Made by a program: the position numbers and the translations under genes
Notes under the pieces: generated by a model
Told to the model about the DNA's origin: nothing
Seen by the model: the letters and a program-made list of their open reading frames with translations, nothing else
Database searches by the model: none
From: an uncultured Lachnospiraceae bacterium
Lineage (GTDB): Bacteria > Bacillota > Clostridia > Lachnospirales > Lachnospiraceae
Reading direction: 5' to 3'
NCBI GenBank assembly: GCA_902767135.1
Contig: CACXGE010000050.1
Coordinates: 1 to 32,973, forward strand
Length of the DNA stretch: 32,973 nucleotides
Shown here: piece after piece, positions 1 to 9,134 of the stretch
How positions within the stretch are numbered: position 1 is the first letter of the stretch
Layout: each line of letters begins with the position of its first letter

Positions 1-3000
1 ACCACAGGTGTCTCTGTTACCACCGGATTCTTTGTTGGAACCGGTGTGCTTGTTGGCATAACAGAAATTACAGGTTTTTCTGTTACCGCCGGTGTAACTG
101 ATGGAGCAATTGTAAGATCCGGAACATCCAGAATTTCAACTTCTCCTGTTTCAAAGCAAGGATTCATATTATTGCTTTCATCTACTACATATACCTTAAA
201 GGTGTATTTACCCGGTTCAGTAGCAACAAAGCTTGCATTATCCAATGGATCATACGTTTTTACAATTACTTCTTCTCCATTCAGTACATAGCTGAACATA
301 TACTGTGGTGTTCCCTTTGCTCCTGTTGATTCAGCCCTTAATACATAGGTATCACCAATCTTGTAACGTCCGTCGGTTGTATGACAGCTTACAAAGAATT
401 TTGTCAATGTCAAATAAGACTCATCTGCACCCTGTATAGGTGTCGGTGTTACTGTATTAATTGGTCCGTCTGTTGGTACTACTGTTGGTTCAACGCTTGG
501 TGTTGGCACATCGCCATCTTTCTCCAAGTCATAATCTTTTGTAACTGTTGCTGTTTTACCTGTACTGTCAGTTACTACCACCTTGATTTGGTGTGCTCCC
601 TCTGAGCCATACTGCCATGTATAAGTGTTTTTATCACTATTCTGTACAGATGTATTATCTACAAAGAACTCATAGCTGTATGGTGCTGTTCCACCGTTTG
701 CGATAGCTTTGATTTCCAATGCAGTTGAGTTGTACTGTGGAGCAGAACGGTCTGCACCGAAGTTAACATTTAAATCACCACCCTGAATTGGGGTTGGTTC
801 TGCTGTTGGTGCTACTGTTGCTGTTGGTGCTACTGTTGGTTCTGTTGTCGGTGTTGGAATTTTCGTTACTACGTTTCCGCCTCCGTTATTTAATTTACCA
901 ACGCTTGCTAAAGGTACTGTAATGATATCTAAATCTTCCTTTTCATAGGAAGTATTATCACCTGCTCTGTAAGGTTCCATTGTATTATCTAACATAGATG
1001 GGTCATGTGGAACACAGTCAAGTGCTGATTCCTGTCTTGTACCAAGTCCCATAATACCAATACCTGTATTTGTCAGATAATTTTTGTCAATTCCAAGTAC
1101 TTTTAATGGAATTGTATACAAGAAGAAAGTATCATATTTTCTATTATGTCCGTTACCATCTGTCATAGCATCTACATACTTTGATGCATCATGGGCATCT
1201 GAAACACTGCTTGAACCTTTCAAATGCATAATCTGTGGAGAGATACTTCCATCTGTTATGGTATAACTAATTCCGTTATCTTTATATGACAGGCAATATT
1301 CTGGATCATAGCTTGCTACTCCATCTTCTTTTGCAAGGAATAATCCCGGTGTTCCGGTTCCTTTTGCACTTCCCACAAACAAATGGTCGATTCTTGTCTC
1401 ATATTGTGTATTCATCTGCCAGATACCCTTGCCATCTTCTGACTTACCTGTTAAAGGAGTTTTATTTCCGACATTCATTGCAAGAACAACGGGAACGTCT
1501 GACATTTTTCCACCATCTAAAAGGGAATTTTCTCCATCTCTCTGCCAGGTATCTGTAGTATTTACCATTTCCAATCCTACATAAAGATTTGTGTCATCCC
1601 ATGCCGCATATAAGCCATAGCAGTCAGCTACGCTGTTTTCATGGGCACCATTCCATGTATTCGGAACATCCCATGCTCCAGAACGAGCAACTAACATATC
1701 CTGAGTAAAATCATTCATACTTGTAATAGTTGCTTCTTTTCCAACTCCTCCATTAGGATTTGTTGCATAGTATGCATCAGACTCTGCTGCTGCATTTGCT
1801 GTTACTTCTTCTACAACTGCTTCTTCCTCAGCACCGGCATTTAACGCTGCCTGATTAGAAGATGCTACATATTCTTTTGTATAACTGAATGTCTTTTCTA
1901 CTGTTTTTCCATTGCCTTCTGCAGTTACCTTAACAGTAACAGTGCTGTCTGCAATTTTACCTTTACCAATAACTACATCTGCAGTACCTGTAAATTCTTT
2001 TACAGGACCGTTGTCTACGCTGTAAGTTCCTTTTTCTGCATTTTCCAGAGTAAGTTTAACTGTCTGTGTTTCTGTGGAGAAACTGCTACCATCTTCAAGA
2101 GATGTATTAATCTTAATCTCTGTTGGTGCTGTTGTTGCTGTTGGTGCTGTTGTATTGGTTGGTACCGGTGTATTGGTTACTTCACTTACAGGAACCCCTT
2201 TCCAACCATCAGCTTCACTATATGTATATGCTTTACCAGCTGCATAATCATATCCACAGCTCTTACCAGCTTCATCCTTAGGTGTCTGATTTGTTCCGTC
2301 TGTAAAGATTACTTTACATGCTGAAACGCTGCTTTCAAAGGTATAAGAATAAACTCCGTCGCCCTCATCCTTCATAGCTGTTCCAGGCCATTCTCCGGTT
2401 ATCTTTTTCACTGTAGTTCCATCTTCATATGCATAGATTTTTGCCGAACTCCAGCTGCTTGGTTTTGTAAAGTAGACTGTGTTCTTTTCTAACTTTCCTG
2501 CTTCCTTCTTTGTATAAGTGAAAGTCTTTTCTGCTGTCTGACCGTCTGTACCTGTTACAATAATTTTAACTGTTACAGATTCTCCAAATGCTTTACCAGC
2601 ACCCAGTGTTTTTTTGATACTTTCAGTAAATTCTTCTGCTGCTCCACCGTCAATTGAGATGGTTGCCTTTGTTGCATTCTTTAAAGCAAAAGTTACATCT
2701 AATGTATCTGTTGTGAAGCTTGAACCATCTGCCACGGATGCTGTAACAGAAGGATTTGTTGTTTTTTCTTCATAAATAACAGCAATACCGCTGCTACCTA
2801 CAGGACCAGAAATAGTAGAAGATGTTACTGTCCATTGGCCTCCGGAAACTTTATCTGTGTAAGTACCCGGTTTTGTAAGACCACCGCCATTGGCAACGCT
2901 TACATTTCCGCTTCCGCTTGCTTTTACAATAACAGCTCCGCTTTCACGGCATACTGCTGCTGCATCAGAACCTGCTACATAATATTCCCTTTCACCAACT

Positions 3001-4232
3001 GCATTATTATGGAATTTATTTACTTCTGCAACTTCTTTTGCCGTAAAGTGTGTACTTCCCTTTGCGCCAGCCTTAATCCTTGTTTTTTCTGTCTCTAACG
3101 GACGTGAATAATAAAGTGCTGATGCATCTGCTCTGCTGGCTGCGATGGCATACGCACGGTCGATTATATTCTGATCAAGATATTTCGTCCAACCGCCTTC
3201 ATTTGTATCATTACAATATGTATCGTGGCTTTCGCCCCAATATACCAGCTTATTTGAACTTATTCCCTTAGCATTCCATACTCCTGTACTACTCGGAACT
3301 TTTCCATCTCTGAAATCACCGCATAACCTGCTACCATAATTATTGTCAGTTACAGACATATACTCTGTATATTCTTTCATTAATTTTTTAATATCTTCAT
3401 TATCTGTAGCATTCGATGGACCTTCCAAAATTTCTCCATATTGATAGAGTCCCTGAGCCGCCATTTTCGGCCAGAACTGACTTCCGTCTTCGCTTGGAAG
3501 TCCAATATGTTTCGCTGTATCCCAACGAATACCATCTACACCAACGCCTTTTAACTCAGCGAGATAACCGGCTATGATGTCCTGCAGCTCTGTATTTTCG
3601 GTTACCAAATCACGCATACCAACGTTACAATGCGTTACCAGATAACGATTATTCCAATCATCCGAACTCATATCCGAACTGCTTCTATTGTTCCATCTGA
3701 AAAATTCTGCTTTTTTCAGATTGTCATCGATTGGTCCATTATGTCCGTCCATACCTCTTGTATGGTTTCCGATTACGTCTACAACAATCTTAATGCCATA
3801 TTTATGCGCCTCATCACACAAAGCTTTTAACTCTTCCTTAGTTCCAAGTGGATTGCTTGCAATGGCAAAACCCTGTGGCTGATACAAATAATACCACTCT
3901 GAAAAGCCGTCATCTCTCTGTGCAGGTGAAGTCTGTACTGATGTAAAACCTGCTTCTGCAATGTTTTTAAGTTCTGCTTTAATATCATTATACTTCCAGT
4001 CAAAACAATGCAAGATTACTCCATCCTGAATATTATCAGCAAGTCCATAATCAGAGGCAGCGTTTACTGTTTCTTCTGATACAGCTGCTTCGCTTTCCGC
4101 TTCTACCGTCTGTGTTGCTTCCTGAGCATGCACAGTGCTCAAACCTGTTCCCATGTTGCTAATCAACATAGAAAGTGCCAGCACTACGCTAACAGTATTA
4201 CGGAAAAATTTAAAAATGCGCTTTTTATGCAT
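1..4232 (-). CDS. Secreted multi-modular GH13 alpha-amylase, C-terminus beyond the left edge
   Basis: An open frame runs from an ATG at 4232 off the window, 1410 codons without a stop. The start follows an AGGGAGG ribosome site. Residues 1-36 are a signal peptide (basic start, hydrophobic core, cleavage after VHA). The GH13 motifs are present: DVIGNH (152-157), GIRWDTAKH with nucleophile Asp238, GEIL with acid/base Glu267, and ESHD with His336-Asp337. Beyond the barrel come an Ig/Fn3-like module (~491-573), a CBM26-like starch-binding module (~583-675), a second copy of the Ig-like module (~704-785), a DOMON/CBM9-like region (~830-1115), and two further beta-rich modules (~1150-1238, ~1267-1365), with Thr/Pro linkers that repeat PTPIQG. 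It should cut starch outside the cell. The anchor, if any, lies outside the window. The catalytic call is firm; the modules after the CBM26 are less certain. Confidence 0.93.
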   Translation of the reverse strand, partial: MHKKRIFKFFRNTVSVVLALSMLISNMGTGLSTVHAQEATQTVEAESEAAVSEETVNAASDYGLADNIQDGVILHCFDWKYNDIKAELKNIAEAGFTSVQTSPAQRDDGFSEWYYLYQPQGFAIASNPLGTKEELKALCDEAHKYGIKIVVDVIGNHTRGMDGHNGPIDDNLKKAEFFRWNNRSSSDMSSDDWNNRYLVTHCNVGMRDLVTENTELQDIIAGYLAELKGVGVDGIRWDTAKHIGLPSEDGSQFWPKMAAQGLYQYGEILEGPSNATDNEDIKKLMKEYTEYMSVTDNNYGSRLCGDFRDGKVPSSTGVWNAKGISSNKLVYWGESHDTYCNDTNEGGWTKYLDQNIIDRAYAIAASRADASALYYSRPLETEKTRIKAGAKGSTHFTAKEVAEVNKFHNNAVGEREYYVAGSDAAAVCRESGAVIVKASGSGNVSVANGGGLTKPGTYTDKVSGGQWTVTSSTISGPVGSSGIAVIYEEKTTNPSVTASVADGSSFTTDTLDVTFALKNATKATISIDGGAAEEFTESIKKTLGAGKAFGESVTVKIIVTGTDGQTAEKTFTYTKKEAGKLEKNTVYFTKPSSWSSAKIYAYEDGTTVKKITGEWPGTAMKDEGDGVYSYTFESSVSACKVIFTDGTNQTPKDEAGKSCGYDYAAGKAYTYSEADGWKGVPVSEVTNTPVPTNTTAPTATTAPTEIKINTSLEDGSSFSTETQTVKLTLENAEKGTYSVDNGPVKEFTGTADVVIGKGKIADSTVTVKVTAEGNGKTVEKTFSYTKEYVASSNQAALNAGAEEEAVVEEVTANAAAESDAYYATNPNGGVGKEATITSMNDFTQDMLVARSGAWDVPNTWNGAHENSVADCYGLYAAWDDTNLYVGLEMVNTTDTWQRDGENSLLDGGKMSDVPVVLAMNVGNKTPLTGKSEDGKGIWQMNTQYETRIDHLFVGSAKGTGTPGLFLAKEDGVASYDPEYCLSYKDNGISYTITDGSISPQIMHLKGSSSVSDAHDASKYVDAMTDGNGHNRKYDTFFLYTIPLKVLGIDKNYLTNTGIGIMGLGTRQESALDCVPHDPSMLDNTMEPYRAGDNTSYEKEDLDIITVPLASVGKLNNGGGNVVTKIPTPTTEPTVAPTATVAPTAEPTPIQGGDLNVNFGADRSAPQYNSTALEIKAIANGGTAPYSYEFFVDNTSVQNSDKNTYTWQYGSEGAHQIKVVVTDSTGKTATVTKDYDLEKDGDVPTPSVEPTVVPTDGPINTVTPTPIQGADESYLTLTKFFVSCHTTDGRYKIGDTYVLRAESTGAKGTPQYMFSYVLNGEEVIVKTYDPLDNASFVATEPGKYTFKVYVVDESNNMNPCFETGEVEILDVPDLTIAPSVTPAVTEKPVISVMPTSTPVPTKNPVVTETPV

Positions 4233-4631
4233 TTTCCTTCCTCCCTTTAAAAAAAATTAAGTATTTGGTACGTTTTTATTTTTATTATACTTCTTTTTCG
4301 ATATTTTGTATATATTTTTTTTATTTTTCAAATATTTTCTACCTTTTTGCCAATCATTTCTATTATAGTACGAGTCGGATTACACAAATTCATTTTTCTA
4401 AAATCCCCTCTATTTACAATACATTCGATACTTTTTTCCTAATTTTTTCATTTTCTTCATTTTATTCTTAAAAACTAGTTCAATCGACTTTTTTGTGCAA
4501 TTTACACAATTCCGCAACATATATACGCATTTCAAATCAAACATTGACTTGTTTGTATTTACGTAGTATTATTTTATTGTAAGTACTGACTCATTTTATA
4601 ACATTTAAATTTTTGAAAGGGGCTATAAAGC
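4233..4631. promoter_or_regulatory. Divergent control region between amylase and CBM21-like gene
   Basis: A 399-bp, very AT-rich stretch without a gene. On the minus strand a TATAAT (4362-4367) lies 130 bp before the amylase start but has no good -35, as expected of an activated promoter. TTACACAA occurs at 4380-4387, over the missing -35, and again at 4502-4509, where it forms one arm of a 17-bp near-palindrome (4493-4509, one mismatched pair) 35 bp before the -35 of the plus-strand gene. The shared half-site suggests common control of the two genes; this is inference. Confidence 0.4.
4544..4572 (+). promoter_or_regulatory. Sigma-A type promoter of the CBM21-like gene
   Basis: TTGACT (4544-4549), a 17-bp spacer and TATTAT (4567-4572) lie 60 bp before the start codon at 4632. 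The ribosome site is AAAGGGG just upstream of the start. Spacing is ideal and the hexamers are close to consensus. Confidence 0.65.
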
Positions 4632-5015
4632 ATGAAAACAAACAATTTTTTCAAAAAGTCATTCACAATTATTATGGCATTTGCAATGTTATTTAGCTTA
4701 TTTGGAACTTCCAATACGACGGTGACAGCAAATGCCGCTGACCTTCCTGTCAAGATGTATTATTGCGACAGAGTAGCAACCGTAAAATATACACAGGATA
4801 ATTGGGCAACTTGTCAGGAGGCAGCATTGAGCTATTCTTCCGATTATATCAATAATTCTAACTACGAAAATTGGACTGTTACATTGAATCTGAATGAAAA
4901 TAAAATGGATTCCTTCCATTACTATGTAACCTACCAAGTAAATGGTCACACCTACATAGATAATAATTTCGGAGCCAATTATAACACAAGCCATTATTTA
5001 CCTTTAGGTTCTTAA
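4632..5015 (+). CDS. Small secreted single-domain starch-binding protein, CBM21-like
   Basis: 127 residues. Residues 1-35 form a signal peptide (KKS, hydrophobic core, cleavage near ANA/AD), leaving about 92 residues that are almost only one domain. The pattern VATVKYTQDNW (48-58), SNYENWTV (76-83), a central YYVTYQVNG (97-105) and YIDNNFGANY (108-117) matches CBM21, the module of Rhizopus glucoamylase and of eukaryotic glycogen-targeting phosphatase subunits, whose hallmark is an aromatic-rich sheet ending in DNN-x-x-NY. Trp58, Tyr78, Trp81, Tyr98 and Tyr108 are candidate sugar-stacking residues. Cys45 and Cys61 could form a disulfide. There is no catalytic domain, anchor motif or transmembrane helix after the signal. 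It is divergent from the amylase and convergent with the phosphorylase, so a role in starch capture is likely. CBM53 or CBM25 are alternatives. Confidence 0.75.
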   Translation: MKTNNFFKKSFTIIMAFAMLFSLFGTSNTTVTANAADLPVKMYYCDRVATVKYTQDNWATCQEAALSYSSDYINNSNYENWTVTLNLNENKMDSFHYYVTYQVNGHTYIDNNFGANYNTSHYLPLGS

Positions 5016-5031
5016 TAGCCAGATAATGAAA

Positions 5032-5066
5032 ATGGGGGGTTCGCTAAAATGCGAAGCACTCCCCAT
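5032..5066 (+). other. Hairpin in the 3' untranslated region of the CBM21-like gene
   Basis: ATGGGG and CCCCAT enclose an inner stem TTCGC / GCGAA with unpaired bases between. No T-run follows directly, so it is probably a 3' stabilising structure or part of a two-step end ahead of the terminator at 5096. Confidence 0.4.
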
Positions 5067-5095
5067 CAGGTAGACAAATAAAAATATATTTTTTT

Positions 5096-5130
5096 CTGCC
5101 GGCAGACATAAATCTGTTGGCAGTTTTTTT
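5096..5130 (+). terminator. Rho-independent terminator of the CBM21-like gene
   Basis: An 11-bp stem (CTGCCGGCAGA / TCTGTTGGCAG, two G-U pairs) with a short A-rich loop, followed by seven T. Confidence 0.85.
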
Positions 5131-5134
5131 ATGC

Positions 5135-5162
5135 AAAAAACTCCACGCACTTTTGCATGGAG
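5135..5162 (-). terminator. Rho-independent terminator of the phosphorylase gene
   Basis: Read on the minus strand, CTCCATGCA pairs with TGCGTGGAG around a 4-base loop (one U-G pair) and is followed by TTTTTT. It starts 22 bp after the phosphorylase stop codon and sits back to back with the plus-strand terminator. Confidence 0.8.
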
Positions 5163-5184
5163 TTTTTCTTTATATTATATTTAA

Positions 5185-7452
5185 TTATTTTAATTTCCAG
5201 ATATCTCTGTTGTATTCAGCGATTGTTCTGTCTGATGAGAAGAATCCAGCCTTAGCAATATTTGTAAGCATCATCTTCTTCCACTTGTTCTGATCTTCAT
5301 AATCCTTGAACATCTTGTCCTTTGTAGCAATATAATCTTTGATATCAAGTAATGTCATGAACCAGTCTTTGTTAATTAATTCTTTGTGAAGTCTTTCTAA
5401 GTTTTCTTCGTTACCTTTAGCAATTACTTCATCACTTACGATAAAGTCTACGATTTCTTTAATCAATGGATCTTCATCGTAGAAGTCCTTAGATACATAA
5501 TCAGCCTTTTCGTAATGCTTGATAACTGTATCTGAATCTTCACCGAAGATGTAAATATTGTCATCTCCAACTAACTGATGGATTTCAACGTTAGCACCGT
5601 CTTCTGTACCTAATGTAACAGCACCGTTTAACATAAACTTCATGTTACCTGTTCCTGATGCTTCTTTAGAAGCTAAGGAAATCTGTTCGGAAATATCACA
5701 AGCTGGGATTAATTTTTCAGCTTTGCTTACATTGTAGTTTTCAACCATAACAACTTTCATGTATGGTGCAACATCCGGATCATTGTTAATGATTTCAGAT
5801 AATGTAAGGATTAAATGAATAATATCCTTTGCGATAACGTAAGCTGGTGCAGCCTTTGCTCCGAAGATGAATGTAAGTGGAGTGGTTGGCTTGTTACCTT
5901 TCTTAATATCTAAGTACTTGTAGATGATGTATAATGCATTCATCTGCTGACGTTTGTACTCATGTAAACGCTTAATCTGAATATCGAAGATAGCGTTTGG
6001 ATCAATTTCTACATTCTGTGTTTCTTTCAGGTATGCAGCTAATTCAGCTTTCTTACCTTTCTTGATTTCTTTAATCTTATCAAGAACTTTCTGGTCATCG
6101 ATATATTTTAATAAGTCTTCTAACTTTTCAGCATCTTTCTTGAATCCGTCACCGATTAACTCTGTGATGTAGGATGCTAATTCAGGGTTACAGCTTAATA
6201 ACCATCTTCTGAATGTGATACCGTTTGTCTTGTTATTGAATTTTTCAGGATAAATCTTATAGAAGTGATTTAATTCTGAATCCTTCAAAATTTCTGTATG
6301 AAGATAAGCAACACCGTTTACACTGAATCCATAGTGGATATCCATGTGTGCCATGTGTACTCTATCGTCTTTATCAATAATCTGTACTTTTTCATCTTTG
6401 TACTTAGCAGCTACTCTCTTATCTAATTCCTTGATGATTGGAACTAACTGTGGAACAACTTTTTCTAAGTATTTTAATGGCCATTTTTCCAAAGCTTCTG
6501 CTAAGATTGTATGGTTTGTATAAGCACATGTCTTAGAAACGATTTCAATTGCTTCATCCATAGAAATTCCTTCAGCCTTTAACAGACGGATTAATTCAGG
6601 AATTACCATACTTGGATGTGTATCGTTAATCTGGATTACTGCATGGTCATATAATTTGTGTAAGTCATATCCTTTCGCTTTTGCATCTTTTAAGATTAAC
6701 TGAGCACCGTTACTTACCATGAAGTACTGCTGATAGATACGAAGTAAGTTACCAGCTTCATCACTATCATCTGGATATAGGAATAATGTAAGGTTCTTAG
6801 CAATGTCTTCCTTATTAAATGAAATTCCGTCTTTTACAATACTTTCATCAATGGTTTCTACATCGAATAAACGAAGCTTGTTTACACCGTTTTCATAACC
6901 GATTACATCGATGTCATAAAGCACAGATTTTACTTTGCAATCACCAAATTCAACATCGAAGCTGATATCTGTCTTATTTAACCAAGACTGATCTTCAATC
7001 CAGTCATTCTTTGTTTCTTTCTGTAAATTCTTTTCAAATACCTGCTTAAATAAACCGAAGTGGTAATTTAAACCGATACCTTCTCCTGGTAAGCCAAGTG
7101 TTGCAATAGAATCGATGAAACATGCAGCCAAACGTCCAAGTCCACCATTACCTAAAGATGGTTCTGGTTCAATCTCTTCAATTTCGCTTAACTTCTTTCC
7201 GTTGTCAGCAAGAACTTTCTTTACTTCATCATAGATTCCCAAGTTGATTAAGTTGTTAGATAATAACTTACCAATTAAGAATTCGGCAGAGATGTAATAA
7301 ATCTTCTTATCTCCTTCGATTGCCGGTGTCTTTGCTGTCATGTCCTTTGTCAAGTTCAATAAGCTGTAGTAAACTTCTGCATTTGAACAAGCTGCAATGT
7401 CTTTTCCATAGTTCTTCTTGGTTAATTCACTTAACTGTTCCTGTAAACTCAT
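5185..7452 (-). CDS. glgP: Glycogen/starch/maltodextrin phosphorylase (GT35)
   Basis: 755 residues, a usual length for the clostridial group and shorter than the ~800-840 of muscle or E. coli enzymes. It releases glucose-1-phosphate from alpha-1,4-glucan ends in the cytoplasm. The pyridoxal-phosphate signature [10 protein letters not shown] is intact with the cofactor Lys at 605, followed by [16 protein letters not shown]. Upstream are the family blocks [31 protein letters not shown] and [10 protein letters not shown]. The start at 7452 follows AAAGGAGG. There is no signal peptide, so it would process imported maltodextrins made by the secreted amylase, or stored glycogen. A palindromic operator overlaps its promoter and a LacI-type regulator gene lies just upstream. 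Confidence 0.97.
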   Translation of the reverse strand: MSLQEQLSELTKKNYGKDIAACSNAEVYYSLLNLTKDMTAKTPAIEGDKKIYYISAEFLIGKLLSNNLINLGIYDEVKKVLADNGKKLSEIEEIEPEPSLGNGGLGRLAACFIDSIATLGLPGEGIGLNYHFGLFKQVFEKNLQKETKNDWIEDQSWLNKTDISFDVEFGDCKVKSVLYDIDVIGYENGVNKLRLFDVETIDESIVKDGISFNKEDIAKNLTLFLYPDDSDEAGNLLRIYQQYFMVSNGAQLILKDAKAKGYDLHKLYDHAVIQINDTHPSMVIPELIRLLKAEGISMDEAIEIVSKTCAYTNHTILAEALEKWPLKYLEKVVPQLVPIIKELDKRVAAKYKDEKVQIIDKDDRVHMAHMDIHYGFSVNGVAYLHTEILKDSELNHFYKIYPEKFNNKTNGITFRRWLLSCNPELASYITELIGDGFKKDAEKLEDLLKYIDDQKVLDKIKEIKKGKKAELAAYLKETQNVEIDPNAIFDIQIKRLHEYKRQQMNALYIIYKYLDIKKGNKPTTPLTFIFGAKAAPAYVIAKDIIHLILTLSEIINNDPDVAPYMKVVMVENYNVSKAEKLIPACDISEQISLASKEASGTGNMKFMLNGAVTLGTEDGANVEIHQLVGDDNIYIFGEDSDTVIKHYEKADYVSKDFYDEDPLIKEIVDFIVSDEVIAKGNEENLERLHKELINKDWFMTLLDIKDYIATKDKMFKDYEDQNKWKKMMLTNIAKAGFFSSDRTIAEYNRDIWKLK

Positions 7453-7524
7453 TTGGTTCCTCCTTTTGAAACTGAAAATTTACTTTTATTTATTTATAAA
7501 ATTATTTTCCCTGTTACATTTGAA

Positions 7525-7553
7525 AGAATAACATAGGAAAACGTTTTCCGCAA
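7525..7553 (-). promoter_or_regulatory. Promoter of glgP with embedded palindromic operator
   Basis: On the minus strand TTGCGG (-35, 7548-7553), a 17-bp spacer and TATTCT (-10, 7525-7530). Nearly the whole spacer is GGAAAACGTTTTCC (7536-7549), a perfect 14-bp palindrome centred on CG. This is the form bound by LacI/GalR-family proteins and close to a CcpA cre site. A protein bound here would block RNA polymerase. The rest of the 232-bp gap up to 7684 shows nothing else clear. Confidence 0.75.
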
Positions 7554-7684
7554 GTGTTATTTGAAATATTTTTGTAATATTTTTGTTTTTTTACATTTTT
7601 AATAGTATGTAACGGTCATTTCTCTTTGATTTTTGTATAGATTCTACAATTTCCGTCTTCTTATCATACCCTATTTTCCTACTG

Positions 7685-8674
7685 TCAACAGATAATATCC
7701 TGATAATATAGTTTCACAAGCCTGTGTTCTACAATACGGCTTCTGCCTTTTTCCCCGGAAAGTAACAGACAGATTTCCTCCACTGCCACCTGTGATATCC
7801 TGTAGAAATTTTGTTTTACCGTAAGCATCTGCTTTCCTACATACCCCATCAGTGTAATCCCATCAAAACCACACACCGGGCGGAAAATATCGATATCAAT
7901 ACAGGCATTCATGGCACCAATGGCCATTAAATCAGAAGCACATACAATCAAATCTGCCTCTCTTCCATATTCCATGGCGATGTTCCTTGCCTTAAGCTCA
8001 CTGAAATCACCATAGCAGATTTTGACCTTTAAATCTTTTTCCCTTGCCAGTTCCTTTATACCCTCCAGACGACAGTCTGTAACGTATCCATTTTTTTTAC
8101 CAGCAATATACAGTATATTTTTGGAATTGTCATCAATCACTGCCCTCTTTGCCACATCGTACTGTGCCTTTGCATTATCAACCCAGACAGAAGATGTATT
8201 TTCATTTACAAAGGGAGCATCCACCACCACACATTTAAACATCTGCATATTGATTAACTGGTGGAACACTTCATCTTCCTTTGACAATCCATAGAATATC
8301 ATTGCAAAAATGCTTTGGGACTGAAAGTATCGAACAATCTCATCTAGTTTCATCCCTTCTAACATAGAGTAAAATATGGTAACTACTTCAATGTTTTTCT
8401 CCCGTGCCTTGTTCATGGCACCAGACAGGTATTGCATGGTAATTTCATCAATGGCCTGGGTCTGGGTGTTTAAATTTACTACCAGACCAACCCGGGCATA
8501 CTGTTTTGAGGATAATGCCGCTGCAATTGTATTGGGAACATAATGTAATTCATCAATTGCCTTGCGCACTTTTTTCTTTGTTGTTTCACTGACATTTGGG
8601 TAATTGTTTAACACTTTTGAGACAGTGGATATCGCAACCCCTGCATAGTCAGCCACCTCTTTTATCGTTACCAT
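7685..8674 (-). CDS. LacI/GalR-family transcriptional regulator, probable local alpha-glucan regulator
   Basis: 329 residues with the full family architecture. Residues 2-50 are the helix-turn-helix and hinge (TIKEVADYAGVAISTVSKVL, then a YVPN hinge), followed by a periplasmic-binding-protein-like sensor domain to the C-terminus (RVGLVVNL, LIVCASDLMAIGAMNA, PVCGFDG). It precedes glgP in the same direction, and the palindrome in the glgP promoter is of the type such proteins bind. It is therefore likely a MalR-like local regulator; the effector cannot be read from sequence. CcpA is less likely because of the local context. The start has a GCAGGAGT ribosome site; the upstream YvyF-like gene is 31 bp away, so read-through is possible. 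Confidence 0.9.
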   Translation of the reverse strand: MVTIKEVADYAGVAISTVSKVLNNYPNVSETTKKKVRKAIDELHYVPNTIAAALSSKQYARVGLVVNLNTQTQAIDEITMQYLSGAMNKAREKNIEVVTIFYSMLEGMKLDEIVRYFQSQSIFAMIFYGLSKEDEVFHQLINMQMFKCVVVDAPFVNENTSSVWVDNAKAQYDVAKRAVIDDNSKNILYIAGKKNGYVTDCRLEGIKELAREKDLKVKICYGDFSELKARNIAMEYGREADLIVCASDLMAIGAMNACIDIDIFRPVCGFDGITLMGYVGKQMLTVKQNFYRISQVAVEEICLLLSGEKGRSRIVEHRLVKLYYQDIIC

Positions 8675-8705
8675 AATTTTACTCCTGCTCTAGAATACTG
8701 TTATA

Positions 8706-9122
8706 CTACAAACGATTCATAAATCGAACTGCACCGTTGGAATTTGGGTTTTTCTTTCTCTCCGGCTCAATGGCCTTTGGTTTTGCAATGGAACCTGCCA
8801 ATCCATTAGAAAGCTCGTCTTTACAATTTTTGCAAAAACGTCCTGTCTTAATGGTAGTTCCACAATTTTCGCATTCGATTCCTATAGGGGAATCTGATGA
8901 AAATGCCAGTCTTTCCTCTCGTATCCACTGTTTGATCTGACTTACGTCCACCTCATTTGCCTCTGCCACTTCATTGATTCCTGCATTTTTGTTATCTCTT
9001 ACATATTCTCTTACCTGGAAGAACTTTTCTTCCAGCTTTTCCACACATTTAGGACAGATAGCTCTGCCCTGTCCCATATAATTAAACAATTTCCCACATG
9101 ATCTACAATTTCTTACGTCCAT
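8706..9122 (-). CDS. YvyF-like flagellar operon protein (zinc ribbon plus helix-turn-helix)
   Basis: 138 residues. The N-terminal ribbon has CRSCGKLF and CPKC (residues ~6-27). The middle is a MerR/YvyF-type helix-turn-helix (INEVAEANEVDVSQIKQWI), then a second ribbon with CENCG and CKNC, then a charged tail. This is the arrangement of Bacillus YvyF, encoded between comFC and flgM. Here it directly follows comFC (12 bp, own AGGAGG) but the downstream neighbour is a sugar regulator, not flgM. Its molecular role is not established; a link to flagellar gene control fits the rod genes 3.5 kb away. Confidence 0.8.
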   Translation of the reverse strand: MDVRNCRSCGKLFNYMGQGRAICPKCVEKLEEKFFQVREYVRDNKNAGINEVAEANEVDVSQIKQWIREERLAFSSDSPIGIECENCGTTIKTGRFCKNCKDELSNGLAGSIAKPKAIEPERKKNPNSNGAVRFMNRL

Positions 9123-9134
9123 ACCCTTGTCCTC

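Noticed and set aside
46..4250. Many short plus-strand open frames across the first 4 kb, such as 381-605 and 2835-3098
   Set aside because: They are antisense to the long amylase frame, lack ribosome sites and have unnatural composition (Cys/Tyr/Phe-rich).
4493..4509. TTGTG-N7-CACAA as a canonical Crp site
   Set aside because: Crp sites have a six-base spacer (TGTGA-N6-TCACA) and no Crp regulator is in the window; kept only as a possible operator of unknown factor.
4698..4994. Minus-strand frame opposite the CBM21-like gene
   Set aside because: The plus-strand frame has a signal peptide, promoter, ribosome site and terminator; the antisense frame has none.
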